A stretch of 64,000 nucleotides of DNA from Tardiphaga sp. vice304 (GCF_007018905.1 NZ_CP041402.1:2778001-2842000); one strand, 5' to 3'. Positions 17,489 through 25,912 are shown, counted from the first letter of the stretch. The notes: a model not told the origin generated them from the sequence alone. Program-made: numbers and translations.

Positions 17489-19504
17489 ATGTTCAAACGT
17501 ATCCTGATCGCCAATCGCGGCGAGATCGCCTGCCGCATCATCAAGTCCGCCCGCCGCATGGGCATCCAGACCGTCGCGGTCTATTCCGAGGCCGACCGTG
17601 ACGCGCTGCATGTCGCGATGGCCGACGAGGCCGTGCTGATCGGCCCGCCGGCGGCCAGTGAAAGCTATTTGCTGATCGAGAAGATCATCGAGGCCTGCCG
17701 CAAGACCGGCGCCGAGGCTGTGCATCCCGGCTACGGCTTCCTGTCGGAGCGCGAAGCGTTTCCGCGTGCGCTGGAAGCCGCCGGAATCGTGTTCATCGGC
17801 CCCAACCCGGGCGCCATCGCCGCGATGGGGGACAAGATCGAATCCAAGAAGGCGGCGGCCAAGGCCAACGTCTCCACCGTGCCCGGCCATCTCGGCGTCA
17901 TCACCGACGGCAAGCACGCCATCAAGATCGCCGACGAGATAGGCTATCCCGTGATGATCAAGGCCTCCGCCGGCGGTGGCGGCAAGGGCATGCGGATCGC
18001 GTACTCGACCTCTGAAGTCGAGGAGGGCTTCGGCCTGGCAACCGCCGAGGCGAAGTCCTCGTTCGGCGACGACCGCGTGTTCATCGAAAAGTTCATCGTC
18101 GATCCCCGGCACATCGAGATCCAGGTGCTCGGCGACAAGCACGGCAACGTGATCTATCTCGGCGAGCGCGAATGCTCGATCCAGCGCCGCAACCAGAAGG
18201 TCATCGAGGAGGCCCCGTCGCCCTTGCTGGACGAAACCACCCGGCGGAAAATGGGCGAGCAGGCGGTCGCATTGGCCAAGGCCGTGAACTACGATTCCGC
18301 CGGCACGGTGGAATTCGTCGCCGCCCAGGATAAGAGCTTCTACTTCCTGGAGATGAACACCCGTCTGCAGGTCGAGCATCCCGTCACCGAACTAATCACC
18401 GGCGTCGATCTGGTGGAGCAGATGATCCGCGTGGCCGCCGGCGAGAAGCTGCAGATGGCGCAGAAGGATGTCACGCTGACCGGCTGGGCGGTGGAATCCC
18501 GTGTCTATGCCGAGGACCCGTTCCGCAACTTCCTGCCCTCCATCGGCCGTCTGGTGAAGTACCGTCCGCCCGCCGAGAGCCGCGTCGACGGCATCACCGT
18601 GCGTAACGACACCGGCGTGCAGGAGGGCGGCGAGATCTCGATCTATTACGATCCGATGATCGCCAAGCTGGTCACGCACGCGCCGTCGCGCGCCGCCGCC
18701 ATCGAGGCGCAATCGCACGCGCTCGATGCCTTCTATATCGACGGCATCCGCCACAATATTCCGTTCCTGTCGGCCTTGATGAGCCACCCGCGCTGGCGCG
18801 AGGGGAATCTCTCCACCGGCTTCATCGCCGAGGAATTCCCCAAGGGCTTTGCCGCGCGCAAGCCGGAGGGCGAGGTGGCGCGCCGCATCGCTGCGGTGGG
18901 CGCGGCCATCGACCATGTGATCGGCGAGCGCAAGCGGCAGATTTCCGGCCAGCTAACCGGCCGTCCGGTGCTCCGTGCCGGCCGCCGCGCGGTGTGGCTG
19001 GAGCGCGAGGAGATCGTGCTGGAGGTGGCGCGCGAGGATTTCGGCATTGCCGTACGCTTCGTCGCGCGCGATGGCAGCGTCGGCACCGCGCACCTGATTG
19101 CCTCGACCTGGACGCCGGGGCAGCCGGTCTGGGAAGGCAACATCGACGGCCATCCGGTGGCCATGCAAGTGCGGCCGATCCCCAACGGCATTCGCCTTGC
19201 GCATCAAGGCTATGAGGTCGCGGTCAACGTGTTCACCGAGGCTGAGGCCGCGTCGGCGCGGCTGATGCCGGTCGGCGTCAAGGCCGACACCGGCAAGAAG
19301 CTGCTGTGCCCGATGCCGGGCCTGGTGGTGTCGATCGCCGTCACCGAGGGACAGGACATCAAGGCCGGCGAGACGCTCGCCGTCGTGGAGGCGATGAAGA
19401 TGCAGAACGTGCTGCGCGCCGAGCGCGACGGCATCGTCAAGAAGATCCACGCCACGGCCGGCGCGACGCTCGCGGTCGACGCGCTGATCCTGGAATTCGC
19501 ATGA
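17489..19504 (+). CDS. pccA: Acetyl/propionyl-CoA carboxylase alpha subunit (biotin carboxylase + BCCP)
   Basis: 671 aa. Residues 1-450 form the biotin carboxylase (N-terminus MFKRILIANRGEIACRI; ATP-grasp glycine loop GGGGKGMRI; ERECSIQRRNQK). Residues ~480-580 are the linker domain that binds the beta subunit. The C-terminal biotinyl domain has the EAMKM motif with Lys637 as the biotin site. It fixes CO2 onto biotin for carboxylation of propionyl-CoA or acetyl-CoA. The beta subunit is not in this window. The next gene overlaps by 4 bp (ATGA). Confidence 0.94.
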   Translation: MFKRILIANRGEIACRIIKSARRMGIQTVAVYSEADRDALHVAMADEAVLIGPPAASESYLLIEKIIEACRKTGAEAVHPGYGFLSEREAFPRALEAAGIVFIGPNPGAIAAMGDKIESKKAAAKANVSTVPGHLGVITDGKHAIKIADEIGYPVMIKASAGGGGKGMRIAYSTSEVEEGFGLATAEAKSSFGDDRVFIEKFIVDPRHIEIQVLGDKHGNVIYLGERECSIQRRNQKVIEEAPSPLLDETTRRKMGEQAVALAKAVNYDSAGTVEFVAAQDKSFYFLEMNTRLQVEHPVTELITGVDLVEQMIRVAAGEKLQMAQKDVTLTGWAVESRVYAEDPFRNFLPSIGRLVKYRPPAESRVDGITVRNDTGVQEGGEISIYYDPMIAKLVTHAPSRAAAIEAQSHALDAFYIDGIRHNIPFLSALMSHPRWREGNLSTGFIAEEFPKGFAARKPEGEVARRIAAVGAAIDHVIGERKRQISGQLTGRPVLRAGRRAVWLEREEIVLEVAREDFGIAVRFVARDGSVGTAHLIASTWTPGQPVWEGNIDGHPVAMQVRPIPNGIRLAHQGYEVAVNVFTEAEAASARLMPVGVKADTGKKLLCPMPGLVVSIAVTEGQDIKAGETLAVVEAMKMQNVLRAERDGIVKKIHATAGATLAVDALILEFA

Positions 19505-20370
19505 CCTTCCGTACCCGTCGCGAGGCACTGCGCGCGATCCTGTCGGGCTCGCAATGCCTGCGTCCGGCTTCGGTCTATGACGCGATTTCGGTGCGCATCG
19601 CGGAGGATATCGGCTTCGAGGTCGGCATGTTCGGTGGCTCCGCGGCCTCGCTCGCGGTGCTCGGCGATCCCGATATCGCACTGATCACGCTGTCCGAGCT
19701 GGCCGAGCAGATGCGGCGGATGTCGCGCGCCGCGGCGTTGCCGGTGCTGGTCGATGCCGATCATGGCTACGGCAATGCCATGAACGTCCGCCGCACCGTG
19801 CAGGAATTGGAGATGGCGGGCGCCGCCGGCTTGACCATCGAGGACACGCAGCTTCCGGCCGCCTATGGCGAGGCGAAGCCGCAACTGATTGCGCTGCAGG
19901 AAGGCGTAGGCAAGATCAGGGCCGCGCTCGAGGCGCGGCGCGATTCTTCGCTGGTGATCGTGGCACGCACCGGCGCTGCCTCCATCGCCTCTATCGACGA
20001 CGCCATCGCGCGAGCGCGGGCCTATGAGGCGCAGAGCCCCGACGCGCTGATGTTCACCGGCGTAAAGACGCGGGCCGAACTCGAAACCATTGCCGCGGCG
20101 ACGACGCTTCCGATCGTGCTGGGCGGATTGACCGACGACATCACCGATTGGGACTTCCTCGCCCGCCAGCGCGTCCGCATTGCCGTGCAGGGCCACGCGC
20201 CGATCGCCGCGGCGACGCAGGCGGTGTTCGCCACGCTGACGGCGATCCGCGATGGCGTAGCGCCAAAGGATCTGCCTGGTCTGGCGTCGTCGGATCTGCT
20301 GGACTGGGTGACGCGCGCAGCCTTGGTGAAGCAGCGCGGCGGCGACTTCCTCGGCCTGAAGAAATCATGA
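19501..20370 (+). CDS. Isocitrate lyase/PEP mutase superfamily protein (oxaloacetate decarboxylase-like)
   Basis: 289 aa TIM-barrel enzyme. The metal-binding block [12 protein letters not shown] and [13 protein letters not shown] are present. The KKCGH catalytic loop of true isocitrate and methylisocitrate lyases is missing, which points to the oxaloacetate decarboxylase / PEP-mutase-like branch. Start ATG overlaps the carboxylase stop by 4 bp; the longer open frame upstream is a shadow of the carboxylase. The stop overlaps the truncated acylphosphatase copy by 4 bp. Confidence 0.88.
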   Translation: MTFRTRREALRAILSGSQCLRPASVYDAISVRIAEDIGFEVGMFGGSAASLAVLGDPDIALITLSELAEQMRRMSRAAALPVLVDADHGYGNAMNVRRTVQELEMAGAAGLTIEDTQLPAAYGEAKPQLIALQEGVGKIRAALEARRDSSLVIVARTGAASIASIDDAIARARAYEAQSPDALMFTGVKTRAELETIAAATTLPIVLGGLTDDITDWDFLARQRVRIAVQGHAPIAAATQAVFATLTAIRDGVAPKDLPGLASSDLLDWVTRAALVKQRGGDFLGLKKS

Positions 20371-20513
20371 GCGATACGATCCGGCACGTCACCGTCAAGG
20401 GCCGCGTGCAGGGCGTCGGCTATCGCGCATGGGTTGCCCACACCGCTGACGACCTCGGCCTAGAAGGCTGGGTCCGCAACCGCCGCGACGGCATCCTATC
20501 ACGGCGTGGCTGA
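20367..20513 (+). pseudogene. Acylphosphatase, truncated copy
   Basis: The first 42 codons match the intact acylphosphatase at 21676-21975 (MSDTIRHVT, the [12 protein letters not shown] phosphate loop, and [10 protein letters not shown]). After Gly42 homology stops, six unrelated codons follow, then TGA. The catalytic Arg and the loop survive, but the C-terminal half including strand 4 is lost, so it should be inactive. The break is exactly where the DUF4268 insertion begins. Confidence 0.88.
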
Positions 20514-20514
20514 C

Positions 20515-21504
20515 TTAAGCGTAGGATATCGGGGGCTCTGAACTGTCAATCTGCTTAAGGCACTTTTCAATGCGAGCAGGAAAAACAGATTTGAACTTCA
20601 ACATACTTAAGATTGCCCACTGCTGAATCTTTAGAAGTTCTTCGGAGTCCGCATCAATACCACCATCGTGATATGTGGCGATACGGCAGGCTCTTTTCTC
20701 GTCGAGGCGCTCCCAGCTCAAGGTCGAGCCGAACTCGTTTTCTATCTCCTCCTTTTGACTGTAAAGGCAATCAAAAAGTCGCTCGTTCTTACCTTTGTCT
20801 CCGCAGTCGAGGTAGGTCTCTACGCGGACTCGATCGCCGTTGGCAAAGCTGGTGCCATACTTATAAATTCGCGAATTATCGGAGGCAAAAGTGTACCAGT
20901 TTTGCGGCTGTCCAGCTCTTGCATTAGTGAAATGGTGCTTTTCGCGAAGCTCGTCGATGAGAGCTTGAAAATATTCTCTGTATCTTTCACGTGTTTCGGA
21001 AATCGGTTGTGCGCCCTCTGGCGTCGTGGCTGCAACTTCCGTCGGTCGCGATACGACGCTCAGCACGAAGGCCGGCTTCGAGTTGTCAATCCGTATGACC
21101 GAGGCTTCTAAAGCGTATAACCTGAGGCTCTCCTTTAAATTCTGGTTTAGGAAATCTATCGCGGATTTGTGCTCCGATCGAATGCTCTCAGCAATCCAAA
21201 CGACAACACCTGCACCGAGGACAGAAGAATACGTGATTAATTGCCCTAAGTGGCGATGGTCTGTGTTCCCAAACTGATTTTCAATAACCACCAGATGATT
21301 TGTAGAGAGGTCTCTCGCTATAATGTCAGCAGAAAAATCTCCCGCAGATGCTTCCGTGCTTTCTAATTCGAGATCCATCCCCAACTTTTGGGCTAATACG
21401 TCTAAGTTTTGCGCAAGCCATGGCGTGAAATGCGTAGCCTCTCCGGACCAAACGTCTCTGAGCGGCAGATTTACTATCGCACCTAGTTCCAACATGATGT
21501 TCAC
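20515..21504 (-). CDS. DUF4268 protein with PD-(D/E)xK-like nuclease fold
   Basis: 329 aa. The N-terminal ~150 residues look like a restriction-endonuclease fold: SADIIARD followed by LVVIENQFG, i.e. D...ExQ in place of D...ExK. The C-terminal half (from about residue 185, RYREYFQALIDEL) matches the DUF4268 pattern. The gene is markedly more AT-rich than its neighbours, which supports recent acquisition. It stands alone between two divergent halves of the isocitrate-lyase-family/acylphosphatase region. A defence or DNA-cleavage role is an inference from fold and context only. Confidence 0.8.
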   Translation of the reverse strand: MNIMLELGAIVNLPLRDVWSGEATHFTPWLAQNLDVLAQKLGMDLELESTEASAGDFSADIIARDLSTNHLVVIENQFGNTDHRHLGQLITYSSVLGAGVVVWIAESIRSEHKSAIDFLNQNLKESLRLYALEASVIRIDNSKPAFVLSVVSRPTEVAATTPEGAQPISETRERYREYFQALIDELREKHHFTNARAGQPQNWYTFASDNSRIYKYGTSFANGDRVRVETYLDCGDKGKNERLFDCLYSQKEEIENEFGSTLSWERLDEKRACRIATYHDGGIDADSEELLKIQQWAILSMLKFKSVFPARIEKCLKQIDSSEPPISYA

Positions 21505-21579
21505 CGGCCGTCGAATTCGCTGACATATGAAGTTGAGACATAAGGAAAATTTTTCTGTTTGGTCAATTGTTGATCTAAC

Positions 21580-21679
21580 GCACGGGCGCGCGCCTACGAG
21601 GTGCTTGCTCGACTGGGTGACGCGCGCCGCGTTGGTGCGGCAGCGCTACGGCGAATTTCTGGGATTGAGCAAGCCATGA
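21580..21679 (+). pseudogene. Remnant of a second PEP-mutase-family gene (3' end)
   Basis: Codons at 21580-21600 read ARARAYE, matching the ARARAYE stretch inside the intact gene at 19501-20370. The frame then jumps to the last 25 codons ([10 protein letters not shown]..., ending GLSKP-stop). About 80 codons between the two parts are missing. The surviving 3' end differs from the intact copy at many positions, so it is a divergent allele and not a fresh duplication. Confidence 0.8.
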
Positions 21680-21975
21680 GCGATACGATCCGGCACGTCA
21701 CGATCCGCGGTCGCGTGCAGGGCGTCGGCTATCGCGCATGGGTTGCCCACACCGCCGACGGCCTCGGCCTCGAAGGCTGGGTCCGCAATCGCCGCGACGG
21801 GAGCGTCGAGGCGGTGCTCGCAGGGCCTGTCGATATCGTCGAGCAGATGATCGAGCACTGTCGCCGCGGCCCGAGCCACGCGCGCGTCGATACGGTCGCG
21901 GCGACGGAGGCCGGCGCCGACATGCTGAACCTCCGGAACGCCGGCGAAGATTTCTCGGTGCTGCCGACGCTCTGA
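21676..21975 (+). CDS. acyP: Acylphosphatase, intact copy
   Basis: 99 aa, the standard length. It hydrolyses carboxyl-phosphate bonds. The phosphate-binding loop [11 protein letters not shown] includes the catalytic Arg, and the essential Asn is in [14 protein letters not shown]. The ATG overlaps the remnant gene's stop by 4 bp, preserving the ancestral operon spacing. This is the functional counterpart of the truncated copy at 20367-20513. Confidence 0.92.
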   Translation: MSDTIRHVTIRGRVQGVGYRAWVAHTADGLGLEGWVRNRRDGSVEAVLAGPVDIVEQMIEHCRRGPSHARVDTVAATEAGADMLNLRNAGEDFSVLPTL

Positions 21976-22029
21976 CGGCGGTTGCGCCGTCAATTGACAA
22001 AAATCCTATAGCGGCATATAGTCCTCTTG

Positions 22030-22400
22030 TCCGGTTCGACGAGGGGCGCTGTCATGAGGCGTCTGATAGTGGAGCCGGAGGCGGTGTCCTGCGCGTGTGC
22101 CTCGCAAGCACACCCCGGGAGGCCGGGGGTCGCCGTCCGGGCCTATTACGGGGCTCTGCCGCTCTTTGTCGGCTGGACGCGGGATAGGTGACGGCGGGAA
22201 ACCGCCGGGCGCGGGCTGAGGCCCGAACCGCACCAGGTCCCCGGAAGCACGGTCCCCCGGCCAAAAACCACCGCGGTGGCGCGCCCGCAGGCGCCGCGAT
22301 CCATCGCAAGATGGACCGCGTCCCAGCCACCACAACCGCGCCTGACGGCGCGCCGCTCCCCTCATGTCTGGAGGGGAGAACTGCTCACAGCTCGGACGCC
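22030..22400 (+). ncRNA. Candidate structured RNA (run of hairpins with GNRA loops)
   Basis: This 540-bp gap between acyP and lipB holds a dense series of perfect stems. CGGCGG-GAAA-CCGCCG is at 22192-22207. CGGGC-TGAG-GCCCG is at 22212-22225. CCACCGCGGTGG is at 22268-22279. CGCG-a-TCCATC-GCAA-GATGGA-c-CGCG is at 22295-22320, and CTCCCCTC/GAGGGGAG at 22356-22378. Two of the loops are GNRA tetraloops. I do not recognise a known RNA class. An alternative is a 45-aa frame at 22054-22191 (starts MRRLIVEPEAV); it has no clear ribosome site. Strand is assumed from neighbours. Confidence 0.4.
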
Positions 22401-22517
22401 ACTGGCGCCGCGAGAACGAGACCGCTCGGCTGTTTGACATTCAGATCGGAATTTGCCGCGAGTGCGGATCTTCATCTTTCCCGGAACAGGAGAGACTAAC
22501 AAAGGACAACCGCGCGC

Positions 22518-23246
22518 TTACACCAGCGTTTCCGGCACACGCGTGCCGGTTTCACCGAACACCTCGCCGAACGCCTGCCGCAATGCGACGTCGATATCTT
22601 CCATGCTCACCGGCAGGCCGAGATCGACCACGCTGGTGACCCCAAAGCGCGGATCGACAATGCCGCAGGGCACGATCGACTGGAAATGGCCGAGGTCCGG
22701 TTCGACATTGATCGAGATGCCGTGAAACGACACCCAGCGCCGCAGCCGGACGCCGATCGCGGCGATCTTGTCCTCATGGCCATCACCCTTGTCGGGCCGG
22801 GTCACCCAGACGCCGACGCGGTCCTCGCGGCGCTCGCCGCGGACGTTAAAGGCGGCGAGCGTCCGGATGATCCATTGCTCCAGCGAGGCGACGTAAGCGC
22901 GCACGTCCGGCCGCCGCGCCTTGAGGTCGAGCATCACATAGGCGATGCGCTGGCCGGGGCCGTGATAGGTCAGCTGGCCGCCGCGGCCGGTCTCGAACAG
23001 CGGAAAACGTGCATCCAGCAGATCGCCGGGCTTGCCCGATGTGCCGGAGGTGTACAGCGGCGGATGTTCGAGCAGCCAGACCAGTTCCGGCGCGGTGCCG
23101 TCGGCGATGGAAGCGGCGCGCGATTCCATCTCCGCGACAGCTTCGGGATAGGGAATCGGCGTGTCCGACACCCGCCATTCCACCGCGGGGCCGTCATCGC
23201 CGCGTAAAAACGGCTGGATATCGAGGGTGTTTCGGTCGTTAACCAT
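22518..23246 (-). CDS. lipB: Lipoyl(octanoyl) transferase LipB
   Basis: Transfers octanoyl from acyl carrier protein to lipoyl domains of 2-oxoacid dehydrogenases and GcvH, 242 aa. The signature [16 protein letters not shown], the lysine of KIAAIGV and the catalytic cysteine in VPCGI are all present. ATG at 23246 (MVNDRNTLD) is chosen over an upstream start, because family members begin near here. It diverges from the FliN-like gene, with the two starts close together. Confidence 0.94.
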   Translation of the reverse strand: MVNDRNTLDIQPFLRGDDGPAVEWRVSDTPIPYPEAVAEMESRAASIADGTAPELVWLLEHPPLYTSGTSGKPGDLLDARFPLFETGRGGQLTYHGPGQRIAYVMLDLKARRPDVRAYVASLEQWIIRTLAAFNVRGERREDRVGVWVTRPDKGDGHEDKIAAIGVRLRRWVSFHGISINVEPDLGHFQSIVPCGIVDPRFGVTSVVDLGLPVSMEDIDVALRQAFGEVFGETGTRVPETLV

Positions 23247-23311
23247 TGGGTAACCATAAGATGGTGATGTCGAATTTAGTGCAATCTTGCATCTGTGACT
23301 GCGGGGCCCGC

Positions 23312-23554
23312 GTGCCAACCCTCGATAAAATTACGGTCGACATCATGGTGGTCCTCGGGACCACCTCGATGCCTGTGCATCAGGTGATGCGGCTCAGCCG
23401 CGGCGCCATCATTGAACTCGACGCCGGCGAGCAGGACGAGGTGAAAATCCTCGCCAACAACCTGCCGATCGCCTCCGGCGTCGTGCAGGTCAACCGCAAC
23501 CGGATCGCGGTCGAAGTCAAGCAGATGCTGCCCAGGACCTCTGAACACAGATAG
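23312..23554 (+). CDS. FliN/FliM-type (SpoA domain) flagellar motor switch protein
   Basis: 80 aa, essentially only the C-terminal SpoA domain: [28 protein letters not shown] then [21 protein letters not shown]. This is a minimal FliN-like form found as an isolated gene in Bradyrhizobium relatives. GTG at 23312 (VPTLDK) is chosen because the domain begins at once and GGGG precedes it; starts at 23246-23267 would add an unrelated cysteine-rich leader. A role in the flagellar switch or a type III apparatus is inferred. Confidence 0.8.
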   Translation: MPTLDKITVDIMVVLGTTSMPVHQVMRLSRGAIIELDAGEQDEVKILANNLPIASGVVQVNRNRIAVEVKQMLPRTSEHR

Positions 23555-23652
23555 GTGGCGGCAATCTCGCATCGGGCCTTGTCCCCCCATCATTGTTTTG
23601 TTACATCGGCGCCGGTTGATCCGGTTGGCGAAAGCCCTCGCCGGACTCTTTA

Positions 23653-23737
23653 GCGCTCGTGGCGGAATTGGTAGACGCGCTGCCTTGAGGTGGCAGTCCG
23701 TAACAGGGTGGGGGTTCGAGTCCCTCCGAGCGCACCA
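23653..23737 (+). tRNA. tRNA-Leu (GAG)
   Basis: 85-nt class II tRNA. The acceptor stem is GCGCTCG/CGAGCGC. The D-loop reads AATTGGTAGAC, the anticodon loop TTGAGGT gives GAG, a variable arm is present, the T-loop is GTTCGAGTC, and the CCA end is encoded. The phage integrase gene ends 22 bp beyond it, so the 3' half of this tRNA is the likely attachment core and was restored by the phage end. Confidence 0.96.
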
Positions 23738-23759
23738 ACCTCAAATTTTAACATTGATA

Positions 23760-24860
23760 TCATTCGTCTTTTCCCCCTGAGGCCCGCACCTTTTGGTCAG
23801 GTGAGGGAATAGACGTTTCCGTTTCGGTCCTCGAAAGCTTCGCAGCGGCGCCGGCAGCCAAGCGCTTCCGGTTCGATTCCTTGGTGTAGATCTTCGACGT
23901 CTGGCCATCCTCCCAACCAAATAGCGCGTCGAGTTCGGAATCGGTGCCGCCGCGATCGGCGACGTTGGTGGCTGCGGCCTTGCGCAGGCCGTGGGCCGAC
24001 TTCTTGATGCCGGCGGCGCGGCATGCTTCCGCAAACAGGTTGCCCAGCACTTCCTTCCTGAGCGGCGCGCCGTTGTTGGCGTTGCCGATGAAGGCGAGGT
24101 CGCCCGTCGGGCCCGCGTCGAGCGTAGCCTGCAGTTCTGGCAAAATCGGGATGTGCACCCAGGTGCCGGTCTTCTCGGTTTCAAGCGTGATGACGCCCTT
24201 GCGGACGTGCTGCTTGCCGACGCGCGCGGCGTCTCCCCGTCGCAGGCCGGTGTAGAGGAAAATGTCGAACATCACCCGCGGCCGGGTGCCGCGCGGCCAG
24301 CAGCGCTCGAAAGCCGCGATGTCCTCGTCGGTCCAGACCGGGAAGCCGCCTTTGCGCTGGTTCTTCGACCGCTTGAACTTGATGCCGATCGTCGGATCCT
24401 GCCGTGCCAGCTTGGCGTCGATCGCCCATGCGAACATATTGCGGATGGTGGTGACGAAGTGCTTGGCCTGCGACGGCGTTGCAGATCGTCGTTCCTTGCC
24501 AGCCTTGATCGAGGCGGCGTTGATCTTCGACAGCGGATGCGCGCCGGCAGCCTTCAAGACATGGCGCATGATGTTTTCGCGCTGCCGCCGCGTGGCCATC
24601 GACAAGTCGCGCCAGTCGTCGGACTGCCGATACAGGTTCCACAGCCACTCGAGCGTGCCCTTGGCGGCCTTGCCGGGTTCTGGCGCTGTCTCGCCGTTCA
24701 ATGCCGCCTGATAGGCGGCTTCAAAGTCGGGGGTGCCGTAAGTGGCCTTGATGCGAATGCGCGGGCCCTTGCCCATGCGGACGTACCAGACCGTCTTTCC
24801 ATGACGGCTGACTTCATGGTGCAGGTGCGGCGGGCGCGGTCTGGGCATGTTGGGCATCAA
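23760..24860 (-). CDS. int: Phage tyrosine recombinase (integrase)
   Basis: 366 aa. An N-terminal SAM-like core-binding domain spans about residues 65-155. The catalytic domain has Arg207/208 (TGLRRGD), His290-x-x-Arg293 (HGLRK), Trp316 and the nucleophile Tyr325 (SKIYTKE). It integrates and, with a directionality factor, excises the phage at the adjacent tRNA-Leu. The gene points toward the tRNA, as is usual. It is the last gene of a minus-strand operon in which every stop overlaps the next start by 4 bp. Confidence 0.95.
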   Translation of the reverse strand: MMPNMPRPRPPHLHHEVSRHGKTVWYVRMGKGPRIRIKATYGTPDFEAAYQAALNGETAPEPGKAAKGTLEWLWNLYRQSDDWRDLSMATRRQRENIMRHVLKAAGAHPLSKINAASIKAGKERRSATPSQAKHFVTTIRNMFAWAIDAKLARQDPTIGIKFKRSKNQRKGGFPVWTDEDIAAFERCWPRGTRPRVMFDIFLYTGLRRGDAARVGKQHVRKGVITLETEKTGTWVHIPILPELQATLDAGPTGDLAFIGNANNGAPLRKEVLGNLFAEACRAAGIKKSAHGLRKAAATNVADRGGTDSELDALFGWEDGQTSKIYTKESNRKRLAAGAAAKLSRTETETSIPSPDQKVRASGGKDE

Positions 24861-25054
24861 AGAACCACGATTTCATCTTCTTCAAGCTGAATTGACGGTG
24901 CGCGCTCTGATTGTCCCCGGTGATCGGGTGTTTGGAGGTGGACAAAGATGCTGCCATCGAGCCGCAGCTCTACGCCCTTGGCGCCGGCCTGGATCGCCGC
25001 TCGCGTCGCACGGGCAATATCGGCCTGATTGAAGCGGGCGGCGGTGCGGCTCAT
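24857..25054 (-). CDS. Small phage protein, possible excisionase-position gene
   Basis: 65 aa: a basic N-terminal helix (NQADIARATRAAIQAGAKGVELRLDG) then an acidic C-terminus (IQLEEDEIVVL). It is coupled to the integrase by a 4-bp ATGA overlap. Directionality factors often sit here, but no winged-helix motif is evident, so the function is not assigned. Confidence 0.75.
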   Translation of the reverse strand: MSRTAARFNQADIARATRAAIQAGAKGVELRLDGSIFVHLQTPDHRGQSERAPSIQLEEDEIVVL

Positions 25055-25263
25055 GCCTCACCTCGGTCGTGAGACGAAAGCGCGGTGAGCCGGTTATTGA
25101 CCCGGCGCAGCGCGCCGCTGCACAGAAGCGGTTGCACAGTGCGGACTTCGTAGAACGGCCCGGCCTTCGAACGCGCGTAGCCGCGGCGAAAGGGCGAGAG
25201 CGGCTCGATCGTGGCCTCGACGATGCACTGACGCTGCGCGGGGGAAAGCGGTCGCACCCTCAT
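25051..25263 (-). CDS. Small hypothetical phage protein
   Basis: 70 aa, basic (MRVRPLSPAQRQCIVEAT...). The N-terminal helix SPAQRQCIVEA resembles a start of a DNA- or RNA-binding helix, but no family is recognised. ATG at 25263 is chosen over a longer frame because it overlaps the upstream stop by 4 bp and is itself coupled to the next gene. It is part of the integrase operon. Confidence 0.65.
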   Translation of the reverse strand: MRVRPLSPAQRQCIVEATIEPLSPFRRGYARSKAGPFYEVRTVQPLLCSGALRRVNNRLTALSSHDRGEA

Positions 25264-25352
25264 GACAGCACCATTGCCCACACGGAGATCATACCGCAGA
25301 ACGCCAACAGCGAGAGCAGCGCCGCGACTTCCTTCGCCATCAGCCTGATCAT
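25260..25352 (-). CDS. 30-residue single-helix membrane peptide
   Basis: The peptide begins MIRLMAKEV and continues with about 20 hydrophobic residues (AALLSLLAFCGMISVWAMV). Its start overlaps the upstream stop by 4 bp and its stop overlaps the next start by 4 bp, which makes coding likely despite the size. Function unknown; candidates are a superinfection-exclusion or small regulatory membrane peptide. Confidence 0.6.
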   Translation of the reverse strand: MIRLMAKEVAALLSLLAFCGMISVWAMVLS

Positions 25353-25558
25353 GCCAATTCCTCCGCGCCGATCGCGCCGCGGACGGCAGCGATTTGGGCA
25401 TCGAACAGCGCGACCGAGGGCGCGCTGTTGCTGTTGGTGGCCAGCAGAATAGCGTTGTCGATGACACGCTCGCGAACCGCCGCCGGCAGGTGCCGGGTCG
25501 CGTAGCAGGCTGCCTGATAGGCGCCAAGCATCTGATCGGCCTGCTGCTGCGAGGTCAT
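25349..25558 (-). CDS. Small hypothetical phage protein
   Basis: 69 aa, alpha-helical and soluble (DQMLGAYQAACYATRHLP...; ALFDAQIAAVRGAIGAEE). I do not recognise a family. It is coupled at both ends by 4-bp overlaps within the integrase operon. Confidence 0.7.
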   Translation of the reverse strand: MTSQQQADQMLGAYQAACYATRHLPAAVRERVIDNAILLATNSNSAPSVALFDAQIAAVRGAIGAEELA

Positions 25559-25830
25559 GCGGATGCGCCGGCCAGACGCTGGGCGAAGGTGCGGGCCTTG
25601 CCAGCCAGAGCGTCGAGCTGGCCCGACGTCCAGCCAAGCGTCTCAAGGTCGTCGCGGGTGATGCTTTCGCTGCGGCGCATGTCGTCCGCCAGCTGGGCGA
25701 CAGCGGCGGCACCGGTAAGCCCGGCGCGTGGCTGCACCATGGCGCTGTCGATCAAGGCCGACACGGTCGCTTGGGTGCGGAGTGTGGAAGGGGCGGGCGG
25801 AAGGCGGTTGCAGCGGTTGTGGCGTGGCAT
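25555..25830 (-). CDS. Small hypothetical phage protein, first gene of the integrase operon
   Basis: 91 aa with a basic N-terminus (MPRHNRCNR) and a C-terminal part rich in helices (SITRDDLETLGWTSGQLDALAGKARTFA) that could be a helix-turn-helix. ATG at 25830 is chosen over 25854 because GGGAG lies 9 bases before it. The palindrome TTTCACGTGAAA (25854-25865) and the operator at 25874-25887 lie just upstream. Being first in the operon and next to regulatory sites, it could be a directionality or regulatory factor. Confidence 0.65.
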   Translation of the reverse strand: MPRHNRCNRLPPAPSTLRTQATVSALIDSAMVQPRAGLTGAAAVAQLADDMRRSESITRDDLETLGWTSGQLDALAGKARTFAQRLAGASA

Positions 25831-25853
25831 CGAGGATGTCTCCCGTGAAGTCA

Positions 25854-25887
25854 TTTCACGTGAAACGATCTAGTCGGAAATATCCGA
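25854..25887. promoter_or_regulatory. Operator region of the integrase operon
   Basis: TCGGAAATATCCGA (25874-25887) is a TCGGA-N4-TCCGA palindrome, extended to AGTCGGA/TCCGACT arms. It matches the two sites near the repressor gene. A separate perfect palindrome TTTCACGTGAAA is at 25854-25865. Two further TCGGAAA half-sites follow at 25894-25910. Position directly upstream of the first gene suggests repression of the integrase operon by the CI-like protein. Confidence 0.75.
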
Positions 25888-25912
25888 CTGTCAATCGGAA
25901 AGTCGGAAATGA

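Noticed and set aside
22054-22191. 45-codon frame in the acyP-lipB gap
   Set aside because: No ribosome site was evident and the same bases form strong hairpins; coding is not excluded but the RNA reading is preferred.
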